64,000 bases of DNA, taken from the NCBI RefSeq assembly GCF_009857445.1, contig NZ_WWCN01000014.1, positions 1 through 64,000 of the forward strand, in the 5' to 3' direction. Source of the stretch: Duganella flavida. GTDB taxonomy: Bacteria; Pseudomonadota; Gammaproteobacteria; Burkholderiales; Burkholderiaceae_D. A model generated the notes under the pieces. That model was not told the origin of the DNA and searched no databases. It worked only from the letters and a program-made list of their open reading frames with translations. Below are positions 24,232 through 33,788 of this stretch, in pieces (the first letter of the stretch is position 1; every line of letters begins with the position of its first letter). The translations under genes and the position numbers were made by a program.

Positions 24232-25758
24232 TCACGCTTCGGTGGCTGCGAGGTTCAGGTTCAGCTGCGAACGGCCTGCATCCTCCGGCGCTTGTGCCTT
24301 GGTCGGGTGGTGACGCTCGTATTCCAGCTTATCCAGATACTCGCGGGTCACATCACCGGTCACATACACACCGTCAAAGCACGATGCTTCGAAGTTGGTC
24401 AGGGCCGGGTTCACATCCGCGATGGCGCGTTTCAGCGCGTCGATATCCTGGTAGACCAGAGCATCGGCAGTGATTTCCTTGCACACTTCTTCCACGGTGC
24501 GGCCATGGGCGATCAACTCGTCGCGGGTCGGCATGTCGATCCCGTACACGTTCGGGTAGATCACCGGTGGCGCGGCCGAAGCGAAGATCACCTTGGTGGC
24601 ACCGGAGTCGCGCGCCATCTGCACGATCTCGCGGCTGGTGGTGCCGCGCACGATGGAGTCATCCACCAGCAGCACAACCTTGCCTTTGAATTCGTCTGGA
24701 ATCGCGTTCAGCTTCTGGCGCACGGATTTTTTACGCGCAGCCTGACCCGGCATGATGAAAGTACGGCCGATGTAGCGGTTCTTGATGAAGCCTTCGCGGT
24801 ATTCCACGTTCAGCGCCAGCGCGAGCTGGATCGCCGCAGGACGCGACGAGTCAGGAATCGGCATGACGACGTCGATCTTCATGTCCTTCAGTTCGCGCTT
24901 GATTTTCTCGGCCAGGTATTCGCCCATTTTCAGGCGGGTGGCATACACCGAAGCGCCGTCGATCACGGAATCAGGACGCGCCAGGTACACGAACTCGAAC
25001 ACGCATGGGTTCAGCGACGGATTGTCGGCGCACTGGCGCGAATGCAGCTGCTTGTTGTGGTCGATAAACACGGCTTCACCTGGCGCGATGTCGCGTACGA
25101 AGCGGAAGCCCATGCCTTCCAGTGCCACCGATTCCGAAGCGATCAGGTATTCCACACCGTCCGGGCTTTCATTGATGCCCAGGCACAGCGGACGAATGCC
25201 AAACGGATCACGGAAGGCCAGCAGGCCAACACCGGCGATCTGCGCCACAGCAGCGTAGCCGCCGCGCACACGGCGATGCAGCACGGTCACGGCATTGAAA
25301 ATGGTCGTGGCGTCGATCGAGATGCCGACGGTGGCTTTTTCGATTTCGTGGGCCAGCACGTTCAACAGCACTTCCGAATCGGAATCGGTGTTGATGTGGC
25401 GGCGGTCGTTCTCGAACATCTCTTTTTTGAGCTGCTCCCAGTTGGTCAGGTTGCCGTTGTGGGCCAGCGTGATGCCGAACGGGGCATTGACGTAGAACGG
25501 CTGCGCTTCTTCCTCGCTCGACGAGCCGGCAGTCGGATAGCGGCAGTGGCCGATACCGGAGTTGCCTTGCAGCGTACGCATATTACGGGTACGGAACACG
25601 TCGCGCACCAGGCCGTTGGCCTTGTGCATGGCGAACATGCTGCTGTGATTGGTCGCGATACCCGCCGCATCCTGACCGCGGTGTTGCAGCAGCAACAAGG
25701 CGTCATACAGCATTTGGTTGACAGGTTGATGGGATACGACGCCGACAATGCCACACAT
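24232..25758 (-). CDS. purF: Amidophosphoribosyltransferase
   Basis: 508 residues; first step of purine synthesis, PRPP plus glutamine to phosphoribosylamine. Cys2 after the initiator Met (MCGIVGVVS) is the glutaminase nucleophile; class II glutamine amidotransferase domain (1-235, with LAHNGNLTN and GxxGYAAV-like RRVRGGYAAV), then the phosphoribosyltransferase domain with the PRPP loop VVLLVDDSIVRGTTS. Downstream of cvpA by 38 bases, the usual cvpA-purF pair. Confidence 0.97.
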   Translation of the reverse strand: MCGIVGVVSHQPVNQMLYDALLLLQHRGQDAAGIATNHSSMFAMHKANGLVRDVFRTRNMRTLQGNSGIGHCRYPTAGSSSEEEAQPFYVNAPFGITLAHNGNLTNWEQLKKEMFENDRRHINTDSDSEVLLNVLAHEIEKATVGISIDATTIFNAVTVLHRRVRGGYAAVAQIAGVGLLAFRDPFGIRPLCLGINESPDGVEYLIASESVALEGMGFRFVRDIAPGEAVFIDHNKQLHSRQCADNPSLNPCVFEFVYLARPDSVIDGASVYATRLKMGEYLAEKIKRELKDMKIDVVMPIPDSSRPAAIQLALALNVEYREGFIKNRYIGRTFIMPGQAARKKSVRQKLNAIPDEFKGKVVLLVDDSIVRGTTSREIVQMARDSGATKVIFASAAPPVIYPNVYGIDMPTRDELIAHGRTVEEVCKEITADALVYQDIDALKRAIADVNPALTNFEASCFDGVYVTGDVTREYLDKLEYERHHPTKAQAPEDAGRSQLNLNLAATEA

Positions 25759-25796
25759 GATGGTGCTCCTGGACAGGTACTACAGATTTAAAGAAT

Positions 25797-26285
25797 TCAA
25801 AAATTCACATGCTGCGCCATCGCAGCGGGAAGAAACCGCTTGACCATGTGGGCTCCTTGTTCCGCGTAAGAACTCAAGACCGCATGCTTCCAAAAATCCT
25901 GCTTAGGCAATGAGGTCATCCCACTCAAGATGACGGCAGCCAAAATAATTACAAGCCCACGCGCCAAACCGAATACCACGCCCAGCGCGCGGTCGATCAG
26001 GCTCAGGCCGCCCGCAGTCAGCAAGGCGTCCAGCGCCAGCGACAACAGGCCCATTAAAATCCGCGCACCGATAAACAGTGCGATAAAAGCAACGATCAAG
26101 CGCAGCACCTCGCCCGGGATCACCAACGGCAGCATCTGCGCCAGCGCCGCCGCGTAGGCATTGGCGACTACGAAGGCGATCACCCAGCTCAGCAGCGACA
26201 GCACTTCCTTCACCAGTCCGCGCACCACGCCGATGACGACCGACGCAGCCAGCACGAAGATCACCAGATAATCGAAAATCGTCAC
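25797..26285 (-). CDS. cvpA: CvpA family membrane protein
   Basis: 162 residues with four hydrophobic segments; MTIFDYLVIFVLAASVVIGVVRGLVKEVLSLLSW start (in the family, FD...GxxRGxxxE) is diagnostic. Relatives are needed for colicin V production and envelope stress resistance. Between the SPOR gene (13 bases) and purF, the conserved betaproteobacterial order. Confidence 0.93.
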   Translation of the reverse strand: MTIFDYLVIFVLAASVVIGVVRGLVKEVLSLLSWVIAFVVANAYAAALAQMLPLVIPGEVLRLIVAFIALFIGARILMGLLSLALDALLTAGGLSLIDRALGVVFGLARGLVIILAAVILSGMTSLPKQDFWKHAVLSSYAEQGAHMVKRFLPAAMAQHVNF

Positions 26286-26298
26286 GTCGTTCGGCGTA

Positions 26299-27267
26299 TC
26301 AAACGGTTTCGAGGCGGCCGCTCAGGCCCATGCCGGTCAGCTTGGCCTTGACCTTCTCTGCCTCTTCCTTGCTGGTGAACGGCCCGACGCGCACGCGGGT
26401 GATGTCGCCCGACGGTGCTTTCTGCGTAAAGGAACTGATCCCGGCATTTTTCAGTTTAGCGCGCAATTCCTCGACTTTCGCCTGATCGCTCAGGGCGGCC
26501 ACTTGCAGCACGAATTTTTCGCCGCTGGCGGCTGGCTTGCCTTCCAGGATGGCCAGGGCGCGTGCGTCTTCGGACTTGGCTGCTGGCTTGGTCTCGGCCG
26601 GTTTGGCCTTGGCTTCCGCCAGCTTGCGCTCGGCGTCCTGCTTGTCGGCTTTGAGTTTGGCGTCGGCCTTGGCTTCCGCTTGCTTGCGTTCCAGTTCGGC
26701 TTTGTAGTCGGCTTCCTGGCGCGATTTCAGTTCACGCTCGGCTTGGGCCTTGGCTTGCTGCTCGGCGCGGGCCTCTGCCTTGGCCTTGGCATCGGATTCT
26801 TGTTTGGCGGTTTCGACCACCACTGGAGCAACCGGCGCGACCGGTTTGGCGGCCGGCTTCACGTCTTCGACAATTTCTTCCTTGCTGTCGAGCGCAGCGG
26901 CGGCAGCCACCGGCACAGGCGCGCGCACGGCGTCAGCCGGCTTGTCCTTGGATGGAATTTTGATATCAATGTCGGAAGACAGCGGCTTAGGCTCGGAATC
27001 GAGTACCATCGGCAGGCCCACGGCAACTGCCAATGCCAATGCGATGGCGCCCACCAGACGGCGGCGGGCGCGTTTCTTTTCCGGCAACACCGCATCATCT
27101 TCGTCACGATCGCGCGCGCGGCGCTTGGTGGCGCCGCCCTCAGCCGACGAGGCGCGCTTGGAGCGGGCGCGTTCGGTCGCCGCCCGGTCATCTGCGCTGG
27201 TGTAAAAACCGCTGTCTTGACCTGCGGTGTCTTGCTTGTTTTTACCGAGTTTCGAGAACAAGCCCAT
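26299..27267 (-). CDS. SPOR-domain division-associated protein (DedD-like)
   Basis: 322 residues: short cytoplasmic basic N-terminus (MGLFSKLGKNKQD), one membrane anchor (RRLVGAIALALAVAVGLPMVL, about 80-105), long Ala/Lys/Glu-rich periplasmic linker, probably coiled coil (about 180-240), and a C-terminal SPOR domain (FVLQVAALSDQAKVEELRAKL ... RVRVGPFTSKEEAEKV) that binds denuded peptidoglycan at the septum. The start at 27267 has AGGAC upstream; an in-frame earlier start would run into folC. Matches the folC-dedD-cvpA-purF order of E. coli. Confidence 0.9.
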   Translation of the reverse strand: MGLFSKLGKNKQDTAGQDSGFYTSADDRAATERARSKRASSAEGGATKRRARDRDEDDAVLPEKKRARRRLVGAIALALAVAVGLPMVLDSEPKPLSSDIDIKIPSKDKPADAVRAPVPVAAAAALDSKEEIVEDVKPAAKPVAPVAPVVVETAKQESDAKAKAEARAEQQAKAQAERELKSRQEADYKAELERKQAEAKADAKLKADKQDAERKLAEAKAKPAETKPAAKSEDARALAILEGKPAASGEKFVLQVAALSDQAKVEELRAKLKNAGISSFTQKAPSGDITRVRVGPFTSKEEAEKVKAKLTGMGLSGRLETV

Positions 27268-27289
27268 GCGTGATTTCAGTCCTGTGCGT

Positions 27290-28579
27290 TCAATGGAGTG
27301 AGGATTTTCGCGCTGCCATAACACCGGCAACGGTCAGGAAAGATCCAAAGACCACAATTCTATCATCCTCACCGGCCCGGCTGACGGCATTTGCGTACGC
27401 AGCACCCGGATCATCGAACACATTGATGGTGCGTTCGTCGCGTTCCGGCTGCACGGTTTGCACCTTGGCCGCCAGTTCCGAGGCGGTTGCCGAGCGCGGC
27501 GATGGCAGCGTGGCCAGGCACCAGTGATCGATATGCTCGGACATGGCGGCAATCACGCCGTCGATATCTTTGTCCTGCATGGAGCCGAACACGGCGTAGG
27601 TGTAGCGGTGGAAGCCCATATTGCCGAGGTTCTGATTCAGCGCGGCAGCAGCGTGCGGATTGTGCGCCACGTCAAAGATGGTGGTCGGACGGCCCGGCAG
27701 CACCTGGAAGCGGCCCGGCAGTTCCACGGTCACCAGGCCGGTGCGCACTTCCTGCGCGCCTACCGGCAGCACCAGCTTGAGCGCTTCCAGCGCGGCCAAA
27801 GCGGCGCAGGCATTGAGAATCTGGTTGGCACCGCGCAGGCTTGGGTAAGCCAGCGAGTTGCGGCGCTGATTGCGGCCGCCGTAGCTCCACTGCTGCTTAT
27901 CGCCGGAATAGTTGAAATCGCGGCCCATCAGCCACAGGTCGGCGCCGATGGCTTCGGCGTGGTCGATCAGCGACTGCGGCGGCACCGGGTCCGAGCAGAT
28001 CGCGGTTTTACCAGCGCGGAAGATGCCGGCTTTTTCGAAGCCGATCTTCTCGCGGGTGTCGCCCAGGTAGTCGGTGTGGTCGATATCGACGCTGGTGACG
28101 ATGGAAACGTCGGCATCGATGATGTTGACCGCATCCAGGCGGCCACCGAGGCCGACTTCCAGGATGACCACATCCATGCCCGCCTCCGACAGCAGCTTCA
28201 TGATGGCCAGCGTGGTGAATTCGAAATACGTCAGCGTGGTATCGCCACGTGCCGCCTCAACCGCATTGAAGGCGGCCACTAGCGTCTCGTCGTTGGCCAT
28301 GTCACCGTTGATGCGGGCGCGCTCGTTGAAATCGAGGAAGTGCGGCTTGATGTACAGGCCAACCTTGTAACCAGCGCGCATCAGCACCGATTCCAGCATC
28401 GAGCAGGTCGAGCCCTTGCCGTTGGTGCCGGCTACCATGATGGTCGGGCAGCTAAAGCTCAGCTGCAGGCGTTCCTTGACGGCGAGAACGCGGTCCAGGC
28501 CCATGTTGATGACGGTTTCGGCATGGCGCGATTCAAGCAGCGCAAGCCAGGCAGGCAAAGTAGTTGGGAGGTTCGACAT
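27290..28579 (-). CDS. folC: Bifunctional dihydrofolate/folylpolyglutamate synthase
   Basis: 429 residues, Mur-ligase fold. P-loop VAGTNGKGSTCSML near residue 50, omega-loop region, EVGLGGRLDAVN (family signature), and DVAHNPHAA in the C-terminal domain. Adds glutamate to dihydropteroate and to tetrahydrofolates. Downstream of accD after a possible terminator hairpin. Confidence 0.95.
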   Translation of the reverse strand: MSNLPTTLPAWLALLESRHAETVINMGLDRVLAVKERLQLSFSCPTIMVAGTNGKGSTCSMLESVLMRAGYKVGLYIKPHFLDFNERARINGDMANDETLVAAFNAVEAARGDTTLTYFEFTTLAIMKLLSEAGMDVVILEVGLGGRLDAVNIIDADVSIVTSVDIDHTDYLGDTREKIGFEKAGIFRAGKTAICSDPVPPQSLIDHAEAIGADLWLMGRDFNYSGDKQQWSYGGRNQRRNSLAYPSLRGANQILNACAALAALEALKLVLPVGAQEVRTGLVTVELPGRFQVLPGRPTTIFDVAHNPHAAAALNQNLGNMGFHRYTYAVFGSMQDKDIDGVIAAMSEHIDHWCLATLPSPRSATASELAAKVQTVQPERDERTINVFDDPGAAYANAVSRAGEDDRIVVFGSFLTVAGVMAARKSSLH

Positions 28580-28596
28580 GATGGTGACTCAGAAAT

Positions 28597-28637
28597 GAAA
28601 ACGGCGCGCAGGCCGGATGATATCCGATTGCGCGCCG
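28597..28637 (-). terminator. Possible terminator between accD and folC
   Basis: On the minus strand, an outer stem CGGCGCGCA / TGCGCGCCG encloses an inner stem CGGAT / ATCCG and is followed by TTTTC. It begins 24 bases beyond the accD stop. The run of T is short, so it may be partial. Confidence 0.6.
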
Positions 28638-28660
28638 CAGCGTGAGAACGTCGCCCGTTT

Positions 28661-29533
28661 TTAGGCGAGCACTTCCACTGGTTGATTTTGCAGCAAGGCC
28701 AGCAGGCGGGCGATTTCCTCGCGCATTTTGCGGCGGTCAACGATCATGTCAACGGCGCCCTTCTGCACCAGGAACTCGGCGCGCTGGAAGCCTTCCGGCA
28801 GTTTCTCGCGCACGGTGTTCTCGATCACGCGCGGGCCGGCGAAGCCGATCAACGCTTTGGGTTCTGCGATCACCACGTCGCCCATGAAGGCGAACGAAGC
28901 GGACACGCCGCCCATGGTCGGATCGGTCAGCACGCTGATGAAGGGCAGTTTCTTGTCCGACAGCTTGGTCAGCATGGCGGTGGTCTTGGCCATCTGCATC
29001 AGCGACAGCAGGCCCTCTTGCATACGGGCGCCGCCGGTAGCGGTGATGCAAATGAATGGCACTTTCTGCTCCAGCGCCACTTGCGCGCCGCGCACGAAGC
29101 GCTCGCCGACCACGGAGCCCATCGAGCCGCCCATGAATTCGAACTCGAAGCACGCTACCACGACCGGCAGGCTCATGATGGAGCCGCCCATCACGATCAG
29201 CGCATCGGTTTCACCGGTGGCTTCCATCGCTTGCTTCAGGCGGTCTGGGTATTTCTTGCTATCTTTGAACTTCAGCGTATCGACCGGCAGGGTATCCATG
29301 CCGATTTCATAACGGCCGCCGGCATCGAACAGGCTGTCGAGGCGCTCACGGGCGCGGATGCGCATGTGGTGGTCGCATTTCGGGCAAACGTGCAGGTTCG
29401 ACTCCAGGTCGGTGCGGTACAGGACGGCTTCGCACGATGGGCATTTGACCCACAGGCCTTCCGGCATGGTCTTGCGGGCGCCGGCGTCGGAACGCTGGAT
29501 ACGTGGGGGCAGCAGTTTTTCCAACCAACTCAT
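28661..29533 (-). CDS. accD: Acetyl-CoA carboxylase carboxyltransferase subunit beta
   Basis: 290 residues. N-terminal zinc ribbon with Cys31, Cys34, Cys50 and Cys53 (VKCPSC, HVCPKC), then the crotonase-like carboxyltransferase domain with GGARMQEG and GFAGPRVIE (oxyanion/CoA region). Forms the carboxyltransferase with AccA, which is not in the window. Normally follows trpA directly; here a toxin-antitoxin pair intervenes. Confidence 0.97.
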   Translation of the reverse strand: MSWLEKLLPPRIQRSDAGARKTMPEGLWVKCPSCEAVLYRTDLESNLHVCPKCDHHMRIRARERLDSLFDAGGRYEIGMDTLPVDTLKFKDSKKYPDRLKQAMEATGETDALIVMGGSIMSLPVVVACFEFEFMGGSMGSVVGERFVRGAQVALEQKVPFICITATGGARMQEGLLSLMQMAKTTAMLTKLSDKKLPFISVLTDPTMGGVSASFAFMGDVVIAEPKALIGFAGPRVIENTVREKLPEGFQRAEFLVQKGAVDMIVDRRKMREEIARLLALLQNQPVEVLA

Positions 29534-29610
29534 AAATTCTCCTTGCAGCTAATTCTTGGCCCGAAGTGTAGCCGTTTCTGGTCCCTCTGTCGAACTTTAG
29601 AGGAAATGCA

Positions 29611-29880
29611 CTACTCCTCCAGAGTGAGCCCGCCCTCCGCCTCCAGTGATTTTTTCAACTCCTCCCGTTCTTTCAGGGTAAGAATACCAAGATTAGCTTT
29701 ATAGCCAGAACCAGCAATGTGACGCAGGTACATCCCCATCATATCCTGTGCACACAAGCCGTATGGACGCCCCAACTCTGCAAAATATTCGATAGAGCGA
29801 AAGTCCAGCCTGAAAGTGATTTCCGCACTCAACTGCTCAAAATATGGATTTGGTTTCCAGTTATGTTTACGCATTTTCAA
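29611..29880 (-). CDS. BrnA-like antitoxin
   Basis: 89 residues. Placement directly after a BrnT-like toxin with a four-base ATGA overlap, and a ribbon-helix-helix-like core (AEITFRLDFRSIEYFAELG, then helices to MYLRHIA) point to the DNA-binding antitoxin of a BrnTA type II module. Sequence resemblance to characterised BrnA is modest. It should neutralise the toxin and repress the pair. Confidence 0.65.
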   Translation of the reverse strand: MKMRKHNWKPNPYFEQLSAEITFRLDFRSIEYFAELGRPYGLCAQDMMGMYLRHIAGSGYKANLGILTLKEREELKKSLEAEGGLTLEE

Positions 29881-30152
29881 TCACCTTCGAAATAGTCAAT
29901 CTCGTCGACATTTTGAGCTGGACGTGCAGAAATAATGCGAATCACGCCGCAACGGTAGCAATGGCACACCCAAAGTAAGCGTTCCTTATTACTGCGGCCG
30001 AGCTGGATGAACCTATCTTCATCGTCCGAGTGCTCTAAGTCGAATTCCAGCTTTCCGCGCGGATCTGCGAAAACAGTGGAAGCTTCATCAAAGCTTACTC
30101 CATGCGTAAGCATGTTAGCTTTTGCTTTACGGGGATCCCAGGTGAAGCGCAC
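29877..30152 (-). CDS. BrnT-family ribonuclease toxin
   Basis: 91 residues with the BrnT pattern: (F)TWDPRKAKANMLTHGVSFDEASTVFADP at the N-terminus (WDxxKAxxNxxKHGVSFxEA in the family), then RFIQLGRSNKERLLWVCH and the C-terminal IRIISARPAQ (usually RIISARxA). BrnT toxins are RelE-fold ribonucleases that block translation. First gene of the pair, as in other BrnTA modules, with the antitoxin second. Confidence 0.88.
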   Translation of the reverse strand: MRFTWDPRKAKANMLTHGVSFDEASTVFADPRGKLEFDLEHSDDEDRFIQLGRSNKERLLWVCHCYRCGVIRIISARPAQNVDEIDYFEGD

Positions 30153-30221
30153 GACCGCTCCCTTTCAACATAGCGAGTACTTAACTATGTATCAAGGTGA
30201 GCAGTCGGATTTTGAGGAAGG

Positions 30222-31019
30222 TCAGGCGTCGAGGGCGGTGCGGATGGAGGTGGTGAAGGCTTGCACGGCGGCGACGGCTTTGTCTTTGCCGACGGTTTCG
30301 ATTTCCTGGATGATGCGGCTGCCGATCACCACAGCATCTGCCACCTCGGCCACGGCGCGCGCAGTGGCGCCGTCACGAATGCCGAAGCCCACGCCCACCG
30401 GCAGCTTCACATGTTTGCGGATGGCTTGCAGGCGATTCGCCACATCCGCCACGTCGATATTGCCGGCGCCGGTCACGCCTTTCAGCGAGACGTAGTAGCT
30501 GAAGCCGCCACCCACCTTGGCCACTTGCTCGATGCGCTGCTCGGTCGAGGTTGGGGACAGCAGGAAGATCAGGTCCAGCTCGGCCGCGCGCATGGCGGCG
30601 GCGAACTCTTCACACTCTTCCGGCGGGTAGTCCACCACGATGGCGCCGTCCGCGCCCACCGCCACCGATTGCTCGATGAAGGCTTTCGGGCCGATGCGCT
30701 CGATCGGGTTGGCATAGCCCATCAGCACCACCGGCGTGGTCCGGTTGGTCTTGCGGAATTCCGCCACGTAGCCGAACACGTCTTTGATGCCGACACCATG
30801 CGCCAGCGCGCGTTCGCAGGCGCGCTGGATCACCGGGCCTTCGGCCATCGGATCGGAGAACGGCACGCCCAGTTCAATAATGTCAGCGCCGCCTGCCACG
30901 AGGGCATGCATCAGCGGCACGGTCAGCTCCGGCGCAGGATCGCCGGCAGTGATGAAAGTAACGAGCGCGGTTTTGTTTTGCGCTTTCAAAGCGCTGAAGG
31001 TTGCTGCAATCTTGGACAT
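30222..31019 (-). CDS. trpA: Tryptophan synthase alpha subunit
   Basis: 265 residues, TIM barrel that cleaves indole-3-glycerol phosphate. Catalytic Glu and Asp lie in [24 protein letters not shown] and [10 protein letters not shown] carry the phosphate-binding loops. Ten bases after trpB. AEGP replaces the more usual ADGP, a mild change outside the catalytic pair. Confidence 0.97.
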   Translation of the reverse strand: MSKIAATFSALKAQNKTALVTFITAGDPAPELTVPLMHALVAGGADIIELGVPFSDPMAEGPVIQRACERALAHGVGIKDVFGYVAEFRKTNRTTPVVLMGYANPIERIGPKAFIEQSVAVGADGAIVVDYPPEECEEFAAAMRAAELDLIFLLSPTSTEQRIEQVAKVGGGFSYYVSLKGVTGAGNIDVADVANRLQAIRKHVKLPVGVGFGIRDGATARAVAEVADAVVIGSRIIQEIETVGKDKAVAAVQAFTTSIRTALDA

Positions 31020-31029
31020 GTCGGTTTCC

Positions 31030-32250
31030 TTAGTTGAAGTTCAGACCCATACGCTCTGCGACCGTATGCATGTCCTTGTCACCTCGGCCCGACAGGTTGG
31101 CCAGCACAATCTTATCCTTCGGCAGCGTGGCCGCCAGCTTGGCCGCGTAGGCCAGCGCGTGCGACGACTCCAGCGCAGGAATGATGCCTTCGATATGGCA
31201 GCAGTCGTGGAAGGCTTGCAGCGCTTCCTCGTCCGTGATCGATTCGTATTGGGCGCGGCCGATATCCTTCAGGTAGGCGTGTTCCGGCCCTACTCCCGGA
31301 TAGTCGAGGCCAGCCGAAACCGAGTGCGTCTCAATAATCTGGCCATTCTCATCCTGCAGCAAGTAAGTGCGGTTGCCGTGCAGGACGCCCGGGTAGCCCT
31401 TGGTCAGCGAGGCTGCGTGCTTGCTGCCGTCCAGGCCCTCGCCCGCCGCTTCCACGCCGATCAGCTTGGTGTTTTTCTCATCGATGTATGGGTAGAAAAT
31501 ACCCATGGCATTGGAACCGCCGCCGATGCAAGCCACCACGTAGTCAGGCTGGCGGCCGGTCATTTCTGGCATCTGCACCAGGCATTCCTCGCCGATCACC
31601 GACTGGAAGTCGCGCACCAGCATAGGATACGGGTGCGGGCCGGCCACGGTGCCGATGATGTAGAAGGTGTTTTCAATGTTGGTAACCCAGTCGCGCATCG
31701 CTTCATTGAGCGCGTCCTTCAGGGTCTTGGAACCGGACTCCACCGGCACCACGGTCGCACCCAGCAGTTTCATGCGGTAGACGTTTTGCGCCTGGCGCTT
31801 GACGTCCTCGCTGCCCATGTAAACCACGCATTCGAGGCCGAAACGGGCGCAAATGGTGGCAGTGGCCACACCGTGCTGCCCAGCGCCGGTTTCGGCGATG
31901 ATGCGCGGCTTGCCCATGCGCTTGGCCAGCAGAGCCTGGCCGATGACGTTGTTGATCTTGTGTGCACCGGTGTGGTTCAGGTCTTCGCGCTTGAAGTAAA
32001 TCTGCGCGCCGCCGGCGATTTCGGACCAGCGTTTGGCATGGTAAATCGGCGACGGACGGCCGACGAAGTGCTTGAGCTCGTAGCGGAATTCTTCGAGGAA
32101 CTCAGGATCTTTGCTGTACTTGGCGTAGGCTTCGTTGAGCTCGGCCAGTGCGTAAGTCAGGGTTTCGGCGACGAAGCTGCCGCCGTAAGGGCCAAAGTGG
32201 CCTTTGGCGTCTGGTAATGCGTAGTCTTTAGCGTGGAACAGCGCTTTCAT
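31030..32250 (-). CDS. trpB: Tryptophan synthase beta subunit
   Basis: 406 residues, PLP enzyme joining indole and serine. Schiff-base lysine Lys98 in [18 protein letters not shown] phosphate cup; AAGEGLDG region. The start at 32250 ([10 protein letters not shown], then GPYGGSFV) matches the family; a longer frame upstream lies wholly inside trpF. The trpF and trpB genes overlap by 23 bases, suggesting translational coupling. Confidence 0.97.
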   Translation of the reverse strand: MKALFHAKDYALPDAKGHFGPYGGSFVAETLTYALAELNEAYAKYSKDPEFLEEFRYELKHFVGRPSPIYHAKRWSEIAGGAQIYFKREDLNHTGAHKINNVIGQALLAKRMGKPRIIAETGAGQHGVATATICARFGLECVVYMGSEDVKRQAQNVYRMKLLGATVVPVESGSKTLKDALNEAMRDWVTNIENTFYIIGTVAGPHPYPMLVRDFQSVIGEECLVQMPEMTGRQPDYVVACIGGGSNAMGIFYPYIDEKNTKLIGVEAAGEGLDGSKHAASLTKGYPGVLHGNRTYLLQDENGQIIETHSVSAGLDYPGVGPEHAYLKDIGRAQYESITDEEALQAFHDCCHIEGIIPALESSHALAYAAKLAATLPKDKIVLANLSGRGDKDMHTVAERMGLNFN

Positions 32251-32929
32251 GATGGGTTTCGCTTTCGATAGTGGTATCTCCTGCCCGCACCGCCGTAACA
32301 AAATCGGCAATCTTGCGGGCATCTTTGATTCCCTTGGACGCTTCAACACCGGAACTGATGTCAACAGCGTAGGGACGAACACCTACCACCGCGTCAGTCG
32401 CGTTGTGTACGCTCAAGCCACCACTTAAAACGACCCGAGGCGCGAGATCTTTTGGAACGAGAGACCAATCAAAACCCTTTCCTGCACCACCGTAAGCATC
32501 CACATACGTATCCAGCAACAGGCTGGTGAAGAGTGGACTGGCGGCGCGGTTTGCCTGCTCGTATTCTAGCAGTTCATCCGGGCGCGTGTCAGGTTTGACG
32601 CGGAACACCTTCATGTACTGGCGTCCGGCGGCGGCGGCAATCGCCGCGCCCTGCTCCACTGTTTCGTCGCCATGTAATTGTAGCAACGACAGCGGCGCGA
32701 TCTTCACGGCCGCCGCCACTTCCTCCGGCGAGGCGTTGACGAACAGGCCCACCGTGGCGATAAACGGCGGCACGGCGCGCATCAGTTCAGCGGCGCGCTC
32801 GGGCGTGACGTAGCGCGGGCTCTTGGGATAGAACACAAACCCGATCGCATCCGCGCCCGAAGCCACTACGGCTTGCACGTCTTCCTCGCGGGTCAAGCCG
32901 CAGATTTTGATACGGGTACGCATGCTCAT
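32228..32929 (-). CDS. trpF: Phosphoribosylanthranilate isomerase
   Basis: 233 residues, TIM barrel. Catalytic Cys in [10 protein letters not shown] and Asp in [15 protein letters not shown] and VLSGGL are family motifs. Third enzyme of the anthranilate branch. The stop lies inside the trpB start region. The last ~20 residues after FVTAVRAG are an extension without family resemblance. Confidence 0.95.
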   Translation of the reverse strand: MSMRTRIKICGLTREEDVQAVVASGADAIGFVFYPKSPRYVTPERAAELMRAVPPFIATVGLFVNASPEEVAAAVKIAPLSLLQLHGDETVEQGAAIAAAAGRQYMKVFRVKPDTRPDELLEYEQANRAASPLFTSLLLDTYVDAYGGAGKGFDWSLVPKDLAPRVVLSGGLSVHNATDAVVGVRPYAVDISSGVEASKGIKDARKIADFVTAVRAGDTTIESETHHESAVPR

Positions 32930-32932
32930 CCT

Positions 32933-33736
32933 TTAAAACCACGGCAGCTGGCTGGAAGTCTCCTGCGGCAGCGCCCATTTTTCGTCATAATCGATTTTGG
33001 CCAGGTACAGGCCGTCCGGCATGAAGGTCGGCGCGGCGATCTGGCGGTTTTTAGCGGCCAGCAGTTCACCCATCCACGTCACATCCTCGCGGCCCTGGCC
33101 GATGTAGACCAGCGATCCCACCAGGTTGCGCACCATGTGATGCAGGAAGGCGCTGGCTTTCAGCGTGAAGATGATCAGGTCGCCCTGGCGGCGGACCCGG
33201 ATGTCGTGCATCAGCTTGACCGGCGACTTGGCCTGGCAATACGCGGCGCGGAAGGTGGTGAAGTCGTGCGTGCCGATCAGCGCCTTGGCTGCCTCCTGCA
33301 TGCGCTCCGCATCCAGCGGGTGATGGTAGAAACCGGCACGACCATTCAGCAGCGGCGAACGCACCTGGCTGTTGTACAGCACGTAGTGATAAGTGCGAGC
33401 TTGCGCGCTGAAGCGGGCATGGAAGAAGTTGTCGACCGACGGATCGCCGTCCAGTTCCTTGGCCCAGCGCACGCCGATTGACGGCGGCAGGAAAGCGTTC
33501 ACGCCGCGCACCCACGCGTGCGGCAGGCGATTCAGGTCGGTATCGAAATGGACGATTTGCTCGGAGGCGTGCACGCCGGCGTCGGTGCGGCCAGCACAAG
33601 TGGTAGCCAGCGGCACAGTGGCGAACTCCAGCAGCGCCTGCTCCAGCTTGTCCTGCACGGTGAGACCGTGGTCCTGCTTCTGGTAACCGTGCCAGGCCTG
33701 GCCATCGTACTGAAGCCCGATTGCTATCCGTTTCAA
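32933..33736 (-). CDS. truA: tRNA pseudouridine(38-40) synthase
   Basis: 267 residues. Catalytic Asp52 in GRTDAGVHA; QYDGxxWHGYQ near the N-terminus and the FLHHMVRNLVG motif. Modifies positions 38-40 of tRNA anticodon arms. Four bases before trpF, so it probably heads the truA-trpF-trpB-trpA transcript. Confidence 0.96.
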   Translation of the reverse strand: MKRIAIGLQYDGQAWHGYQKQDHGLTVQDKLEQALLEFATVPLATTCAGRTDAGVHASEQIVHFDTDLNRLPHAWVRGVNAFLPPSIGVRWAKELDGDPSVDNFFHARFSAQARTYHYVLYNSQVRSPLLNGRAGFYHHPLDAERMQEAAKALIGTHDFTTFRAAYCQAKSPVKLMHDIRVRRQGDLIIFTLKASAFLHHMVRNLVGSLVYIGQGREDVTWMGELLAAKNRQIAAPTFMPDGLYLAKIDYDEKWALPQETSSQLPWF

Positions 33737-33769
33737 TTGCTGCCCAATGTCTAAGTTTCTGAGTCAGCC

Positions 33770-33775
33770 ATTATA
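33770..33775 (-). promoter_or_regulatory. Possible -10 element for the truA-trpFBA operon
   Basis: TATAAT on the minus strand, 34 bases before the truA ATG in the gap after fimV. No convincing -35 box is visible, so the assignment is tentative. Confidence 0.4.
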
Positions 33776-33788
33776 TAACGGCAGGCTT

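Noticed and set aside
32251-32382. Longer N-terminus for trpB
   Set aside because: Lies inside trpF in another frame and lacks family resemblance; the ATG at 32250 gives the normal TrpB start.
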